Assembly: GCA_963728845.1 (NCBI GenBank)
Contig: CAVSLS010000050.1
Location: forward strand, 153,729 to 217,728
DNA: 64,000 nt
Direction of reading: 5' to 3'
Source: Bog-473 sp963728845
Lineage (GTDB): Bacteria > Actinomycetota > Acidimicrobiia > Acidimicrobiales > RAAP-2
How positions within the stretch are numbered: position 1 is the stretch's first letter; each line of letters begins with the position of its first letter. The notes under the pieces were generated by a model, which saw only the letters and a program-made list of their open reading frames with translations, was not told the DNA's origin and made no database searches. This document shows positions 45,193 through 53,865 of this stretch, in pieces. Both the position numbers and the translations under genes were made by a program.

Positions 45193-46518
45193 GTGAGTCC
45201 AGTATCGCGCGGGATCGACCGGATCGGGGTGATCTTTGACGAGCCGTCGCTGGTCGCCGATGCGGGGCTGATCGTGCCGGCGACCCTGATGGTTCGCCTC
45301 GGCCTCGAGGCGCTCGTGAACACCATGGTGCACCTCGGTGGCCGCGTCGGCGGCTCTCGTCCGGGACGCAAGGTGCTCACCCTGGTCGCTGCAATCTTGG
45401 CCGGTGCCAGCCACATCGACCACGCCGATCGTCTCCGTGCCGGCGCGACGGGACGTGTCCTTCCCTTCCGGGTCATGGCGCCGTCGACGCTCGGCACCTT
45501 CTTGCGCGCGTTCACCTTCGGGCACATCCGCCAGCTCGACGCGGTGATCGCCGAAGCGATCCGCCGAGCCTGGTCACTTGGGGCGGGGCCGGGCAGTTCA
45601 CCCATGACGATGGATCTCGACTCGACGATCTGCGAGGTCCACGGCAAGTTGAAGCAGGGTGCCGCCTATGGCTACACCCGCGTCCTCGGGTATCACCCGC
45701 TCATCGCCACCTGGGCCAAGACAGGCGAGGTGCTCCACGCCCGGCTGCGCAAGGGATCCTCCCAGCGCGGCCACAAGCGATTCGTCGAGGAGCTCGTCGC
45801 CCGGGTGCGTCGGGCCGGGGCCAGCGGCGCGCTCACCTTGCGGGCCGACGCCGGGTTCTTCTCCTACGCGCTCATCGACACCTTGGTGCGCCTGGGCGTG
45901 GCCTACTCCATCACCGTCACCGTCAACGCCCAGGTCAGGACCTGCATCGACGCAATCGACGAGTCGGCGTGGCGCACCATCGACTATCCCGACGCCGGGC
46001 TGGCCCAGGTGGCCGAGACGACCTACGTGAGCGGGACGCGCGGCAAGCGGCGCGAACTGCGTCTGGTCGTGCGCCGCTCTCGACTGGCCGATACGCGCCA
46101 GGCGGCGATGTGGCCCGAGTGGCGTCACCACGTCTTCGTCACCAACGTCGCCTTCGATACGGTCGAGGCCGATGTCTTCCACCGCGCCCATGCCGGCATC
46201 GAGCTCGCCATCCGTGACCTCAAAGAGGGAGCGGGGCTCGAACACTGCCCCTCGGGCCACTTCTTCGCCAACGCGGCCTGGCTGTCCTGCGCCGTGCTCG
46301 CTCACAACCTCATCCGCTGGAGTGCCAAGCTCGGCGACGTCCATCCCGATGATCAGCTGACCGTCGCCCGCAGCGTGCGCACCCGCGTCCTCGCCCTCCC
46401 CGGACGCCTCGTCAATCGCAGCGGAGCCATCGTGCTGCGTCTCCCCGAGCGTTGGCCATGGGCGACCACCTTCACCCAGGCGCTCGAGCAGATCCGGGCG
46501 CTGCCGCTCCTCACGTGA
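45193..46518 (+). CDS. IS1380-family transposase
   Basis: 441 aa, GTG at 45193 after AGGAGG. DDE transposase: first Asp in MTMDLDSTICEVHG, second Asp in LTLRADAGFFSYAL, Glu in HAGIELAIRDLKEG followed by GLEHCPSGHFFANAAWLSC, the typical IS1380 signature. Length matches the family. Frame intact, and terminal repeats plus a target duplication surround it, so it is likely active. Confidence 0.95.
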   Translation: MSPVSRGIDRIGVIFDEPSLVADAGLIVPATLMVRLGLEALVNTMVHLGGRVGGSRPGRKVLTLVAAILAGASHIDHADRLRAGATGRVLPFRVMAPSTLGTFLRAFTFGHIRQLDAVIAEAIRRAWSLGAGPGSSPMTMDLDSTICEVHGKLKQGAAYGYTRVLGYHPLIATWAKTGEVLHARLRKGSSQRGHKRFVEELVARVRRAGASGALTLRADAGFFSYALIDTLVRLGVAYSITVTVNAQVRTCIDAIDESAWRTIDYPDAGLAQVAETTYVSGTRGKRRELRLVVRRSRLADTRQAAMWPEWRHHVFVTNVAFDTVEADVFHRAHAGIELAIRDLKEGAGLEHCPSGHFFANAAWLSCAVLAHNLIRWSAKLGDVHPDDQLTVARSVRTRVLALPGRLVNRSGAIVLRLPERWPWATTFTQALEQIRALPLLT

Positions 46519-46833
46519 ATCTCGACACCGCGGACGGGCGCAGCCGCAGACGCTGTCCATGCGCTGACATCACATTCGGACACGAGCACGCGGGCCCCTG
46601 CACGCCTTTCACGAGGGTCCGACAACTCCATCCCGACTACGACGGGCGCACCACGACGTCAGCCATTGTCATGGCGGAAAATCGGTGGATCGAGGCTTAG
46701 TGCCCGTGGAGTGCCCGAAGTGGATCCCGAGTGGGGGCCAGAGCTCAGTGGGTTATCCCCTTAATAAATGACTCAGGCGTGCTCGGCGCTTGGTTGGGGC
46801 CCCACGTCGATTAGATGCGTTAACGATGGGGGG

Positions 46834-46855
46834 GTCAAATACCGTCGTATTTGAC
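46834..46855. terminator. Perfect 9-bp hairpin downstream of arsR
   Basis: GTCAAATAC (46834-46842) and GTATTTGAC (46847-46855) with a CGTC loop, about 40 bp past the arsR stop on the minus strand. There is no T run, so terminator function is tentative; it could instead be an operator. The rest of 46701-46893 shows no gene. Confidence 0.4.
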
Positions 46856-46893
46856 GCACCCTGAGCGGAACCGACAACCGGCCGGGGGCCTGC

Positions 46894-47238
46894 CTAGCTG
46901 TCGATGGCCGCCCGGAGCTCGGCCAGACGATCACGGTTGAGCGAGTACCACACCCACTTGCCCCGCCGGTCGCCCTGGACGAGACCCGCCTCGCTCAAGA
47001 CTCTCAGATGGTGCGAGACGGTGGGCTGGCTCTTGGCCAATGGCTCGACGAAGTCGCACACGCAGACCTCTCCCTCTGGTGAGGCGGCAAGGATGCTCAG
47101 TACCCGCAGCCGGACCGGGTCCGCCAGTGCGCTGAACCCGTTGGCCAGCTCGGTGGCGTCGGTGGTGTCAAGGGGTGCAGCGAGAACGGATGCGCAGCAC
47201 TCCGTGGATCGGACCTTGGTAGCGGCCGGCTTGCTCAC
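46894..47238 (-). CDS. arsR: ArsR-family arsenic-responsive repressor
   Basis: 114 aa, GTG at 47238 behind AGGAGGGG. Winged-helix ArsR/SmtB fold: FSALADPVRLRVLSILAASP, SQPTVSHHLRVLSEAGLV (recognition helix), WVWYSLNRDRLAEL. The arsenite-type cysteines are in GEVCVCDFV (CxC), and an extra ECC motif lies near the N-terminus (residues about 13-15). Divergent from arsI; the intergenic operator at 47261-47276 fits repression of both genes, released by As(III). Confidence 0.93.
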   Translation of the reverse strand: MSKPAATKVRSTECCASVLAAPLDTTDATELANGFSALADPVRLRVLSILAASPEGEVCVCDFVEPLAKSQPTVSHHLRVLSEAGLVQGDRRGKWVWYSLNRDRLAELRAAIDS

Positions 47239-47260
47239 GGGTCACCCCTCCTCAGAAGAT

Positions 47261-47298
47261 ATTGACATCTATCAATGTATCAGCCATACTCGATACAT
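47261..47298 (+). promoter_or_regulatory. arsI promoter with ArsR-type operator
   Basis: TTGACA (47262-47267) and CATACT (47285-47290) are separated by 17 bp, a good vegetative promoter reading toward arsI. ATTGACATCTATCAAT (47261-47276) is an ArsR-like palindrome covering the -35 box. A second inverted repeat ATGTATC/GATACAT (47275-47298) overlaps the -10 box. Confidence 0.65.
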
Positions 47299-47329
47299 CG
47301 ACTGAGGTTGATAGTACAGGGAGGTCAGC

Positions 47330-47815
47330 ATGTCGAGAGTCCAACTCGCACTGAACGTCAGCGACATTGAGGAAGCCATCGAGTTCTACACCAAGCTGTT
47401 CGGAACCGAGCCGGCCAAGCGCCAGCCGGGTTACGCCAACTTCGCCATCGCAGATCCGCCGCTCAAGCTTGTGTTGATGGAGGACCACACCGCACGGGGT
47501 CATGGGACAGTCGGCGCACTCAACCACCTCGGCGTCGAGGTCGAAACCCCCGACGAGGTGACGGCAGCGACGGGACGCCTGAACGACACGGGGCTCGAGA
47601 CCGAGATCGAGGAGCAGACGACCTGTTGCTACGCCGTCCAGGACAAGGTCTGGGTCAGCGACCCCGACGGCGCTCCCTGGGAGGTCTACACCGTGCTGGC
47701 CGATGCTCCGGCCGAGACGGGCATCGCCGGTGACGGGTCCTGCTGCGTCCCCGAGGCGGTCGGGAGTAGTCCCGTGGCGGCGGGTACGGCGCAGGCCCGC
47801 TCGTCCTGCTGCTGA
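47330..47815 (+). CDS. arsI: ArsI-type C-As lyase (vicinal oxygen chelate fold)
   Basis: 161 aa, ATG at 47330 behind GGGAGG. VOC/glyoxalase fold starting VQLALNVSDIEEAIEFYTKL, with PGYANFAIADPPLKLVL and LNHLGVEVET (metal His) and WEVYTV (metal Glu). The TTCCYAVQDKVWV pair of cysteines is the organoarsenical-binding signature of ArsI, which breaks the carbon-arsenic bond of trivalent methyl- and aryl-arsenicals. The tail has SCC and a final SSCC, adding thiols. First gene of a rightward ars operon. Confidence 0.9.
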   Translation: MSRVQLALNVSDIEEAIEFYTKLFGTEPAKRQPGYANFAIADPPLKLVLMEDHTARGHGTVGALNHLGVEVETPDEVTAATGRLNDTGLETEIEEQTTCCYAVQDKVWVSDPDGAPWEVYTVLADAPAETGIAGDGSCCVPEAVGSSPVAAGTAQARSSCC

Positions 47816-47842
47816 GCGACGAAGTCGATCGGGGACAGGCGG

Positions 47843-48577
47843 GTGAGGGACACCGTCTTGTGGCGGCGGCTGCTCGCTGAGTTCTTGGGCAGTGCATTCC
47901 TGGCCGCCATCGTCATCGGCTCGGGCATTGCTGCGCAGAACCTGTCACCGGGCAACATCGGGCTCCAACTCTTCGAGAACGCAGCCGCCACTGCCACTGG
48001 CCTGTTCGCCATCATCTTGATGTTCGGTCCGATCTCCGGGGGCCACTTCAATCCGGTCGTCTCCTTCGTCGACGCCGGGTTCGGCGGGCTCAAGTGGAAG
48101 GACGCCGCCGCCTACCTACCCTTCCAGGTCATCGGGTGCATCTGCGGGGCGATCCTGGCCAACGTGATGTTCTCCGAGGCCGCCATCTCCATCTCGACCA
48201 AGCACCGGGCCTCGGGGCCCCATTGGCTCTCAGAAGTCGTCGCCACCATCGGCCTTATCCTGGTGATCTTTGCCCTGGCCCGCTCCGGGCGGTCCCACCT
48301 TGCCCCGGCGGCGGTCGGGGCCTACATCGGCGCCGCCTACTTCTTCACCAGCTCGACCAGTTTCGCCAACCCGGCCATCACGGTTGGCCGCATGTTTTCC
48401 AACAGCTTCGCCGGCATCGCTCCTTCGTCGGTCCCCAACTTCATCTCCGCCCAGATCGTCGGCGGCGTGCTGGCCTTCGGGCTGATCAAGGGCCTGTATC
48501 CGGGCATCACCAAAGCCGAGGCGGCCGACGTCATCGAGCCGCACTTGCGGGACGAGAACGATCTCGAGACCCGCTGA
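47843..48577 (+). CDS. Aquaporin-family (MIP) channel, AqpS-like
   Basis: 244 aa from a GTG at 47843. Six-helix MIP fold with the two half-helix motifs GGHFNPVVS (NPV in place of NPA) and FANPAITVGRMFSNSFAGI, including the selectivity-filter Arg. MIP channels in ars operons (AqpS) let arsenite leave the cell down its gradient after arsenate reduction, or pass methylated arsenicals. There is no ArsB or Acr3 pump in the window, so this channel may be the exit route. 27 bp after arsI. Confidence 0.9.
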   Translation: MRDTVLWRRLLAEFLGSAFLAAIVIGSGIAAQNLSPGNIGLQLFENAAATATGLFAIILMFGPISGGHFNPVVSFVDAGFGGLKWKDAAAYLPFQVIGCICGAILANVMFSEAAISISTKHRASGPHWLSEVVATIGLILVIFALARSGRSHLAPAAVGAYIGAAYFFTSSTSFANPAITVGRMFSNSFAGIAPSSVPNFISAQIVGGVLAFGLIKGLYPGITKAEAADVIEPHLRDENDLETR

Positions 48578-48610
48578 CTCCAACCATCGACCTCCCCCAG
48601 AAAGGAACCT

Positions 48611-50014
48611 ATGCACCTCGTCGCCATCGGCGGAAGTGACGCCGGCATCAGCGCCGCCCTCCGAGCCCGAGAGCTCGATCCGACGACCGAGGTCACGGTC
48701 GTCGTCGCCGACGCCTATCCCAACTTTTCCATCTGCGGCATCCCCTACTACGTGTCGGGTGAGGTCACCCACTGGCGCAATTTGGCCCATCGCACCCTCG
48801 ACGATCTCAAGGCAACCGGGATGCAGGTCCGCCTCAACACGTTGGCCACCAAGATCGACGTCGAGGGCCGCAGACTGCACGTCATCGACGAGGTAGGGGT
48901 CGAGGATCAGCTCGCCTATGACCATCTGGTGGTGGGGACCGGCGCCGTCTCGACACGACCTCCCATCGAAGGCCTCGTCGGTCCCGAGGCGCTCGGTCCC
49001 GATGACGGAGTGCACCTGCTCCACTCCATGGGCGACACCTTCAAGCTGGTGCGCACGCTCGAGGAAGCCCAGCCGGCCAGCGCCGTGATCGTAGGTGCCG
49101 GTTACATCGGACTCGAGATGGCGGAGGGCCTCCGAGCCCGTGGCCTATCGGTGACTCAGTTCGAGCAGCTTCCAGAGGTGCTTCCGACCGTCGATCCGAG
49201 CCTGGGTGCCTTGGTCAATGCAGAACTGGTGGCGCACGGCGTCGACGTGAGGACCAACACGACGGTCAAGCGGATCGCCCGAGCACCCAAGGGTTCGGCT
49301 GGTCGCTTCCAGATCGACGCTGTCGAGTCCTCGGGCGCCGAGTTCGCCGCCTTTGCCGACATGGTGCTGGTCGTCGTTGGCGTGCGTCCTGACACGGAGC
49401 TGGCAGGCTCTGCTGGGGCCGAACTCGGCATCGGCGGGGCCATCAGCGTGGACCCGGGGATGCGCACCAACCTCGAGGGCGTCTTCGCTGCGGGTGACTG
49501 CGTAGCGACCCACCACCGGCTGATGGGCCTCACCTACCTGCCGCTTGGGACCACGGCTCACAAGCAGGGGCGGGTAGCGGGCGAGAACGCCATCGGGGGA
49601 AGTAGGGAGTTTGCCGGGAGCCTCGGGACTCAGGTCGTGAAGGTTTTCGACATGGCGGCGTCCCGCACCGGGCTACGTGATCACGAGGCGCTTTCTGCCG
49701 GCTTCGACCCGGTGACGGTCGAGTTCGAGGCCGACGACCACAAGGCCTATTACCCGGGCAGCCACCGCATTCGCATGCGCTACACGGGCGACCGCACAAC
49801 CGGTCGGCTCCTGGGCGTCCAGCTCTTCGGCCACCGCCACGCCGAGGTGGCCAAGCGCATCGACATCGCAGCCACCGCCATCTTCAACGAGATGACCGTG
49901 GACGCCATGAGCGACCTCGACCTCTCGTACACACCGCCCCTTGGGAGCCCGTGGGATGCCATGCAGATGGGCGCCCAGGCCTGGGTGCGAGCGCAGGGAT
50001 TGAGCGGTGGCTAA
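48611..50014 (+). CDS. CoA-disulfide-reductase-like flavoprotein (pyridine nucleotide-disulfide oxidoreductase)
   Basis: 467 aa, ATG at 48611 behind AAAGGA. FAD motif IGGSDAGISAALRARELD at the N-terminus, then FSICGIPYYVSGEV with the single redox Cys typical of CoA-disulfide reductase and NADH oxidase relatives. NAD(P) motif VIVGAGYIGLEMAEGL, FAD-binding GVFAAGDC, and a C-terminal dimerisation domain (MRYTGDRTTGRLLGVQLFG). It lies between the channel and arsC. It may regenerate a low-molecular-weight thiol or act on an arsenical; such flavoproteins recur in ars operons but their role here is unproven. Confidence 0.88.
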   Translation: MHLVAIGGSDAGISAALRARELDPTTEVTVVVADAYPNFSICGIPYYVSGEVTHWRNLAHRTLDDLKATGMQVRLNTLATKIDVEGRRLHVIDEVGVEDQLAYDHLVVGTGAVSTRPPIEGLVGPEALGPDDGVHLLHSMGDTFKLVRTLEEAQPASAVIVGAGYIGLEMAEGLRARGLSVTQFEQLPEVLPTVDPSLGALVNAELVAHGVDVRTNTTVKRIARAPKGSAGRFQIDAVESSGAEFAAFADMVLVVVGVRPDTELAGSAGAELGIGGAISVDPGMRTNLEGVFAAGDCVATHHRLMGLTYLPLGTTAHKQGRVAGENAIGGSREFAGSLGTQVVKVFDMAASRTGLRDHEALSAGFDPVTVEFEADDHKAYYPGSHRIRMRYTGDRTTGRLLGVQLFGHRHAEVAKRIDIAATAIFNEMTVDAMSDLDLSYTPPLGSPWDAMQMGAQAWVRAQGLSGG

Positions 50015-50073
50015 GTCGGTGCGGAGTCACGTCCTAAGGACAGGTTAGGCGTTGTAAGCGAAAGGGGAAGAAC

Positions 50074-50721
50074 ATGTCTGATCACGAGCACATGACACCA
50101 CAACAGAGAGTGCAACTGAACCATGTTTGCAAACACCTGCACACCAAGTTCAAAGGCATCTTCGGCTTCGAGACCATCGAGGCGTTCGTGTTTGAGAGCT
50201 ATGACGACATAGCGAAGAGAGCCACGGTCACCAAGTGGCTGACCGTCACCGCCGAGAAGTACGCCTTGCAGCGTCTTGAGGCCCTGGCCCACATTCGGGA
50301 TCAAACGCTGAAGAGTGTTCCTGCCGTGCTTTTCCTCTGCGTGCACAATGCAGGGCGCTCCCAGATGGCATTGGGCTGGTTCAACCATCTGGCTGCCGGA
50401 CGTGCCATTGCATGGTCGGGTGGTTCCGAACCGGGGTCCGAACTCAACCAGGACGTGGTGAAGGCGATGGCCGAGGTCGGGATCGACATCTCCCAGGAGT
50501 TCCCCAAGCCCTGGACCGACGAGTTCCTCGGCGCTGCCGACGTCGTGGTGACGATGGGATGCGGGGACGCCTGTCCACTGGTGCCCGGAAAGAGGTACGA
50601 GGACTGGGAGCTCGAAGACCCGACCGAGAAGTCACTGGACCAAATCCGTCCCATCCGAGAGGCTGTGAAGCTGCGGGTCCAGACACTCCTCGACGAAATC
50701 CTTCCGTCGTCTCGTACATGA
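50074..50721 (+). CDS. arsC: Arsenate reductase, LMW-phosphatase type with N-terminal three-helix domain
   Basis: 215 aa, ATG at 50074 behind AAGGGGAAG. Residues about 1-75 form the helical domain found in actinobacterial arsenate reductases (FETIEAFVFESYDDIAKRA, VTKWLTVTAEKYALQRLEAL). The catalytic domain starts with the P-loop VLFLCVHNAGRSQMA (C-x5-R) and has VVTMGCGDACPLVPGKRYE and DWELEDP (acid Asp). It reduces As(V) to As(III), in this group usually with mycothiol/mycoredoxin. Last gene of the ars operon. Confidence 0.93.
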   Translation: MSDHEHMTPQQRVQLNHVCKHLHTKFKGIFGFETIEAFVFESYDDIAKRATVTKWLTVTAEKYALQRLEALAHIRDQTLKSVPAVLFLCVHNAGRSQMALGWFNHLAAGRAIAWSGGSEPGSELNQDVVKAMAEVGIDISQEFPKPWTDEFLGAADVVVTMGCGDACPLVPGKRYEDWELEDPTEKSLDQIRPIREAVKLRVQTLLDEILPSSRT

Positions 50722-51283
50722 TGGTGGGCCATATCGGGCGTTGAGATCAGGGCGATGCCTTCCTCTGGACTGGCCAGAGGTGCAAACGATCTATGCGGAA
50801 CGGGGAGGTTTTCGAGGGGCATCCCGAAACGTTCGTCGGCCTCGGCCCTACGTGTCCCACTCGTGCCCCATGGCGGTGGGGCTCGTACAGTGAAACCCCC
50901 AAAAAATCGGTCCTATCGCCTCCGGACCGACCGCCGAAGGTGTTCCACTGTCCGGCAATGTATGTGGACACGGAGACCCGCTTGGAATCGGCTGAGCCGC
51001 AGGCTGGCCGTGGCCGGGTCACCCTTCGGGTTTGACGGGGACCTCCTGCAGAAGATGCGTTTCTGCAAATGTTGCGGCAAACTGCGAACCACAACGAGTG
51101 CCGCCCTACTGACACCGAAGGCCCAATGAGGCCCACGTAGTCGGTAACGGCGATAGGTGGGATCTGTCATCTGATCCGCTGGTCCGGTCTTTGAGCCACT
51201 CAGATCACCTCCCACCTCTCAGAATCGGCGGCACGCTCCGAACATCTACTTCACCATTCACCCCGCCTTGGTCGCGGCAGTCT
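50722..51283. other. 562-bp stretch without a recognised gene
   Basis: Lies between arsC and the minus-strand TusA/DsrE gene. Several short open frames exist on both strands but none has a ribosome-binding site or family resemblance. No tRNA or clear repeat was found. Confidence 0.5.
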
Positions 51284-51940
51284 TTAGGCGTAAATGTGGA
51301 CGTCGGCCTCCTTCATGACCGACATGAAGGAGAAGTACTCGACGAGCGGAAGGTCGTCGAAGATGAGGTCATCGGGCTTGACTCGGAAGTGTTGCATCGA
51401 GGGGCCGCACATATAGATCTTCGCACCGAGGCTGCGAAGCTGGCGCAGCTTGTCCTCGGCGGGGAGGTGTCCGGCCCTGCTCAGACCAGATGCGGCAAAC
51501 CGGCTGAAGGGCCGGGCCCAGCCATGCAGCTTTGGCCGAAAGCCTCGCACAAGCACCCGTACGGCAGGGCCCTGCACGTAGACGTGGACTGTCATGCCTT
51601 CCAGAGCAGCGGCGAGGGCGAAGCCAAGGGGCGACAGGAGTTCCTCCAGGCCGTCGGAAGAGATCACCACGGCCAAGCTGGCATCGGTGGTTGGAGCCGG
51701 TCCCTTCTCAATCAGGAAGCGAAGCCCGTCGGTTGTGGATTCAGACGAGATCAGCTTGTGCCCTGCCGCATCGCACCAGGCCGCCACGTCGTGCGTGAAG
51801 GGCTCGAAGTCGTCTGTCAGGAGTTCGAATACGTCGCCTGTCCGGATGGCTGCGAGTTCGGCAGCGGCATCGAAAATGACGAACGTGGTGATTGTCTTTC
51901 TTCGACGATCTAACGATCTGGTGACTGGGATCGTCGTCAT
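51284..51940 (-). CDS. TusA-like + DsrE/DsrF-like fusion protein
   Basis: 218 aa, ATG at 51940 behind GGAGG. Residues about 20-80 resemble the TusA/SirA fold without its N-terminal CPxP Cys (GDVFELLTDDFEPFTHDVAA, WCDAAGHKL). Residues about 90-218 are DsrE/DrsH-like (LAVVISSDGLEELLSPLGF, VHVYVQGPAVRVLVRG, LGAKIYMCGPSMQHF with a Cys). It ends LVEYFSFMSVMKEADVHIYA. These proteins handle persulfide sulfur or, in some clusters, thiol-bound metal(loid)s. Function next to ars genes is unknown. Confidence 0.78.
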   Translation of the reverse strand: MTTIPVTRSLDRRRKTITTFVIFDAAAELAAIRTGDVFELLTDDFEPFTHDVAAWCDAAGHKLISSESTTDGLRFLIEKGPAPTTDASLAVVISSDGLEELLSPLGFALAAALEGMTVHVYVQGPAVRVLVRGFRPKLHGWARPFSRFAASGLSRAGHLPAEDKLRQLRSLGAKIYMCGPSMQHFRVKPDDLIFDDLPLVEYFSFMSVMKEADVHIYA

Positions 51941-52082
51941 CCTTCAACCTCCGTCGCTCGGTACATCCTCACTTCGGATGACAGCACATCGGGGCTTCAG
52001 CGCAAAGGGTCCTTTGTCACGTCGAGGGGTATTCCACAGCCGTTTGTGGGCAGGGGCCACCGTGACCCATGCCACGGCACAC

Positions 52083-52967
52083 TCACGATGGAGGATTCAC
52101 CGGATGAAGTGCTGAGATGGAAGCGAAGCCTTCCACGAAGGCATCCACGTCGGTGGACGGTTTGGTGGTGGTGCTGAGGCAATTCACAGTGGTAATCGTG
52201 TAGCCGGAGAGCGATGTGGCGACGGCCACCTTCACCGGTCCACGAATGTGTCCTGTGGCGCAGGTGGGGACGTTGAGACTGCCATTTGTGCTGCTGGCTG
52301 TTTTCTTCGTGGCCGTGAGAAGGACATTGCGGTGTGATTGCACCCAGGCCACGAGATACCTGGCACCTTGAGAGAAGTTGGGCGATTGGCCGTTGTCGAC
52401 GCCTTGGCTGACGGCGAGGGCGGGGATGCCATGGGCCAGAGCAGTCTCCGCCGCTCCGACTGTCCCAGAGAGTATGGCCAACGGACCAATGTTCTGGCCA
52501 AAGTTGATCCCCGAAACGACCACATTCGGGCGCTGCGAGATGCCATGGTCGTCGATGGCCCAGATGATGGTGTCTGCGGGATAGCCAGCGACCGCCTTGG
52601 CCGGATACCCGCTGGCCGTCGTCGCATTAGTCACCGTCAATGTCCCCGCTGTCACCTTCGCACCGGTCCCACTCTGATTGGTAAGGGGTGCCACCACAGT
52701 GACCTTGGTGTCGGGGAGGGCGGTCAGTGCTTTCACCGTCGCATTGATCCCGGGCGCCCCCACACCATCGTCGTTGGTGACCAAGATCTGCAGGGTCTCG
52801 GTCTTCTTCGACGAAGCTTCAGCGGTGGCCGAGACAAAACTGCACAAGACCAGCCCTGCCATCGCACCAAGAAGGCCAGCTGCGATTGCTCGGCGGTGTA
52901 TTCCAGATTGCAACTTCCGTCCCCTTGCCCTGCTCGGTACGCCACGGTCGTCTTCTGCAGTCCCCAT
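52083..52967 (-). CDS. Exported SurE-like 5'/3'-nucleotidase
   Basis: About 294 aa from the ATG at 52967. A positively charged start and hydrophobic stretch (AIAAGLLGAMAGLVLCSFVS) ending near ATAEASS form a signal peptide, unusual since housekeeping SurE is cytoplasmic. SurE motifs: ILVTNDDGVGAPGINA (metal Asp pair), VAPLTNQSGTGAK, VVVSGINFGQNIG and YPADTIIWAID. The expected activity is metal-dependent phosphate release from nucleotides or other phosphomonoesters outside the cell. Perhaps phosphate or nucleotide scavenging; cargo of the third segment. Confidence 0.85.
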   Translation of the reverse strand: MGTAEDDRGVPSRARGRKLQSGIHRRAIAAGLLGAMAGLVLCSFVSATAEASSKKTETLQILVTNDDGVGAPGINATVKALTALPDTKVTVVAPLTNQSGTGAKVTAGTLTVTNATTASGYPAKAVAGYPADTIIWAIDDHGISQRPNVVVSGINFGQNIGPLAILSGTVGAAETALAHGIPALAVSQGVDNGQSPNFSQGARYLVAWVQSHRNVLLTATKKTASSTNGSLNVPTCATGHIRGPVKVAVATSLSGYTITTVNCLSTTTKPSTDVDAFVEGFASISALHPVNPPS

Positions 52968-53062
52968 CGATACAAGCAAGCCAGACCATTCCTAGGGCGT
53001 CAAGGGGGCACCGCTATAGCGCCAACACCGGCGTCTGGGCTATGTGGCCACCCAGTTTGCTT

Positions 53063-53677
53063 CTAGGCGTTCCACGGCCACACTTCGCCTCCGGCTTCGA
53101 CCCAGCGAAGGGCTTCTGGTCGTGCCCAAACCCAAAACGGATTCAGATTCTTGGGTGCGGGTTGCGTCACTTTTGTACAGTGCTCGAACGGATTGAGCTG
53201 CGCACCCTCAGACTTCAACCATCGTTCCGCTTTGCGCTTCAGGGCCATCAGGTCCGGTGGTTGATCCTTTATCGGCAGCGACATGCCCTGCAGAAGTCCG
53301 GGGTTGAGGCATCCATTGAGATTCCAGTTGGATCGGCGGAATCGAATGATCGGCGTGCGGCCGGCATCCACGATGTTTTGCCAGTTGCTGGGATTCCGCT
53401 CCCGATTGAGCGTAAACCAAACGGAATCGACTGGGTCCGTCGGTTGCGGAGCGTCCCCGAGTCGGCGAACAGGGCCAAGTTCCGAGGCCCAGAACACCAT
53501 GTCAACGTATTGCTCTTGGGACCGCTTGGGTGGCCCAGGAAGGTTCTCACCGGTAGCGAGAGGGCGGGTAAGCAAAGTCAGCCCTAGCTCCTCGGTCATG
53601 AACCAAGTCAATCGCTTTTCGTCATAGGGCAGTAGCAACCAGTTCACGTCGCTCAGTATCGTCCGTCGGTAGCCCAT
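53063..53677 (-). CDS. Hypothetical protein, unknown family
   Basis: About 204 aa from the ATG at 53677 (MGYRRTILSDVNWLLLPYDE). Aromatic-rich and charged: KRLTWFMTEELGLTLLTRPL, EQYVDMVFWASELGPVRRLG, DSVWFTLNRERNP, PIIRFRRSNWNLNG and a Trp-rich end WVEAGGEVWPWNA. No signal peptide or membrane helix. Base composition looks less GC-rich than the flanking backbone. No domain recognised. It lies in the accessory segment just left of the IS3 element. Confidence 0.6.
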   Translation of the reverse strand: MGYRRTILSDVNWLLLPYDEKRLTWFMTEELGLTLLTRPLATGENLPGPPKRSQEQYVDMVFWASELGPVRRLGDAPQPTDPVDSVWFTLNRERNPSNWQNIVDAGRTPIIRFRRSNWNLNGCLNPGLLQGMSLPIKDQPPDLMALKRKAERWLKSEGAQLNPFEHCTKVTQPAPKNLNPFWVWARPEALRWVEAGGEVWPWNA

Positions 53678-53865
53678 TTGCCGCCCTGGTGGCACCCCGT
53701 GCCCGCCCATGGCGGGCGGGAAGTGACGACGCAATCGACGACGCACTCTCAGATCACCTGACAGCGCATACGACCACTTGGTCGTGCCGGGGGTCCTCTC
53801 CTTGGCAGGGCGTACCGGAGCATTGAACCGGCCTGGGTTAGACGGAGGCTCGTTGGTTTGGTTTC

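Larger units (their letters stand above)
45067..46700 (+). mobile_element. Complete IS1380-family insertion sequence with target duplication
   Basis: The element spans 45072-46695 (1624 bp). Perfect 15-bp terminal inverted repeats: CCTCGATCCACCGAT at the left and its complement ATCGGTGGATCGAGG at the right. Both sides are flanked by CTTAG (45067-45071 and 46696-46700), a 5-bp target duplication (IS1380 elements make 4-5 bp). One intact transposase gene inside. A recent, probably functional insertion next to att copy C. Confidence 0.9.

Noticed and set aside
50755..51129. 124-codon frame downstream of arsC
   Set aside because: No ribosome-binding site, low-complexity Arg content and no family resemblance; treated as intergenic.
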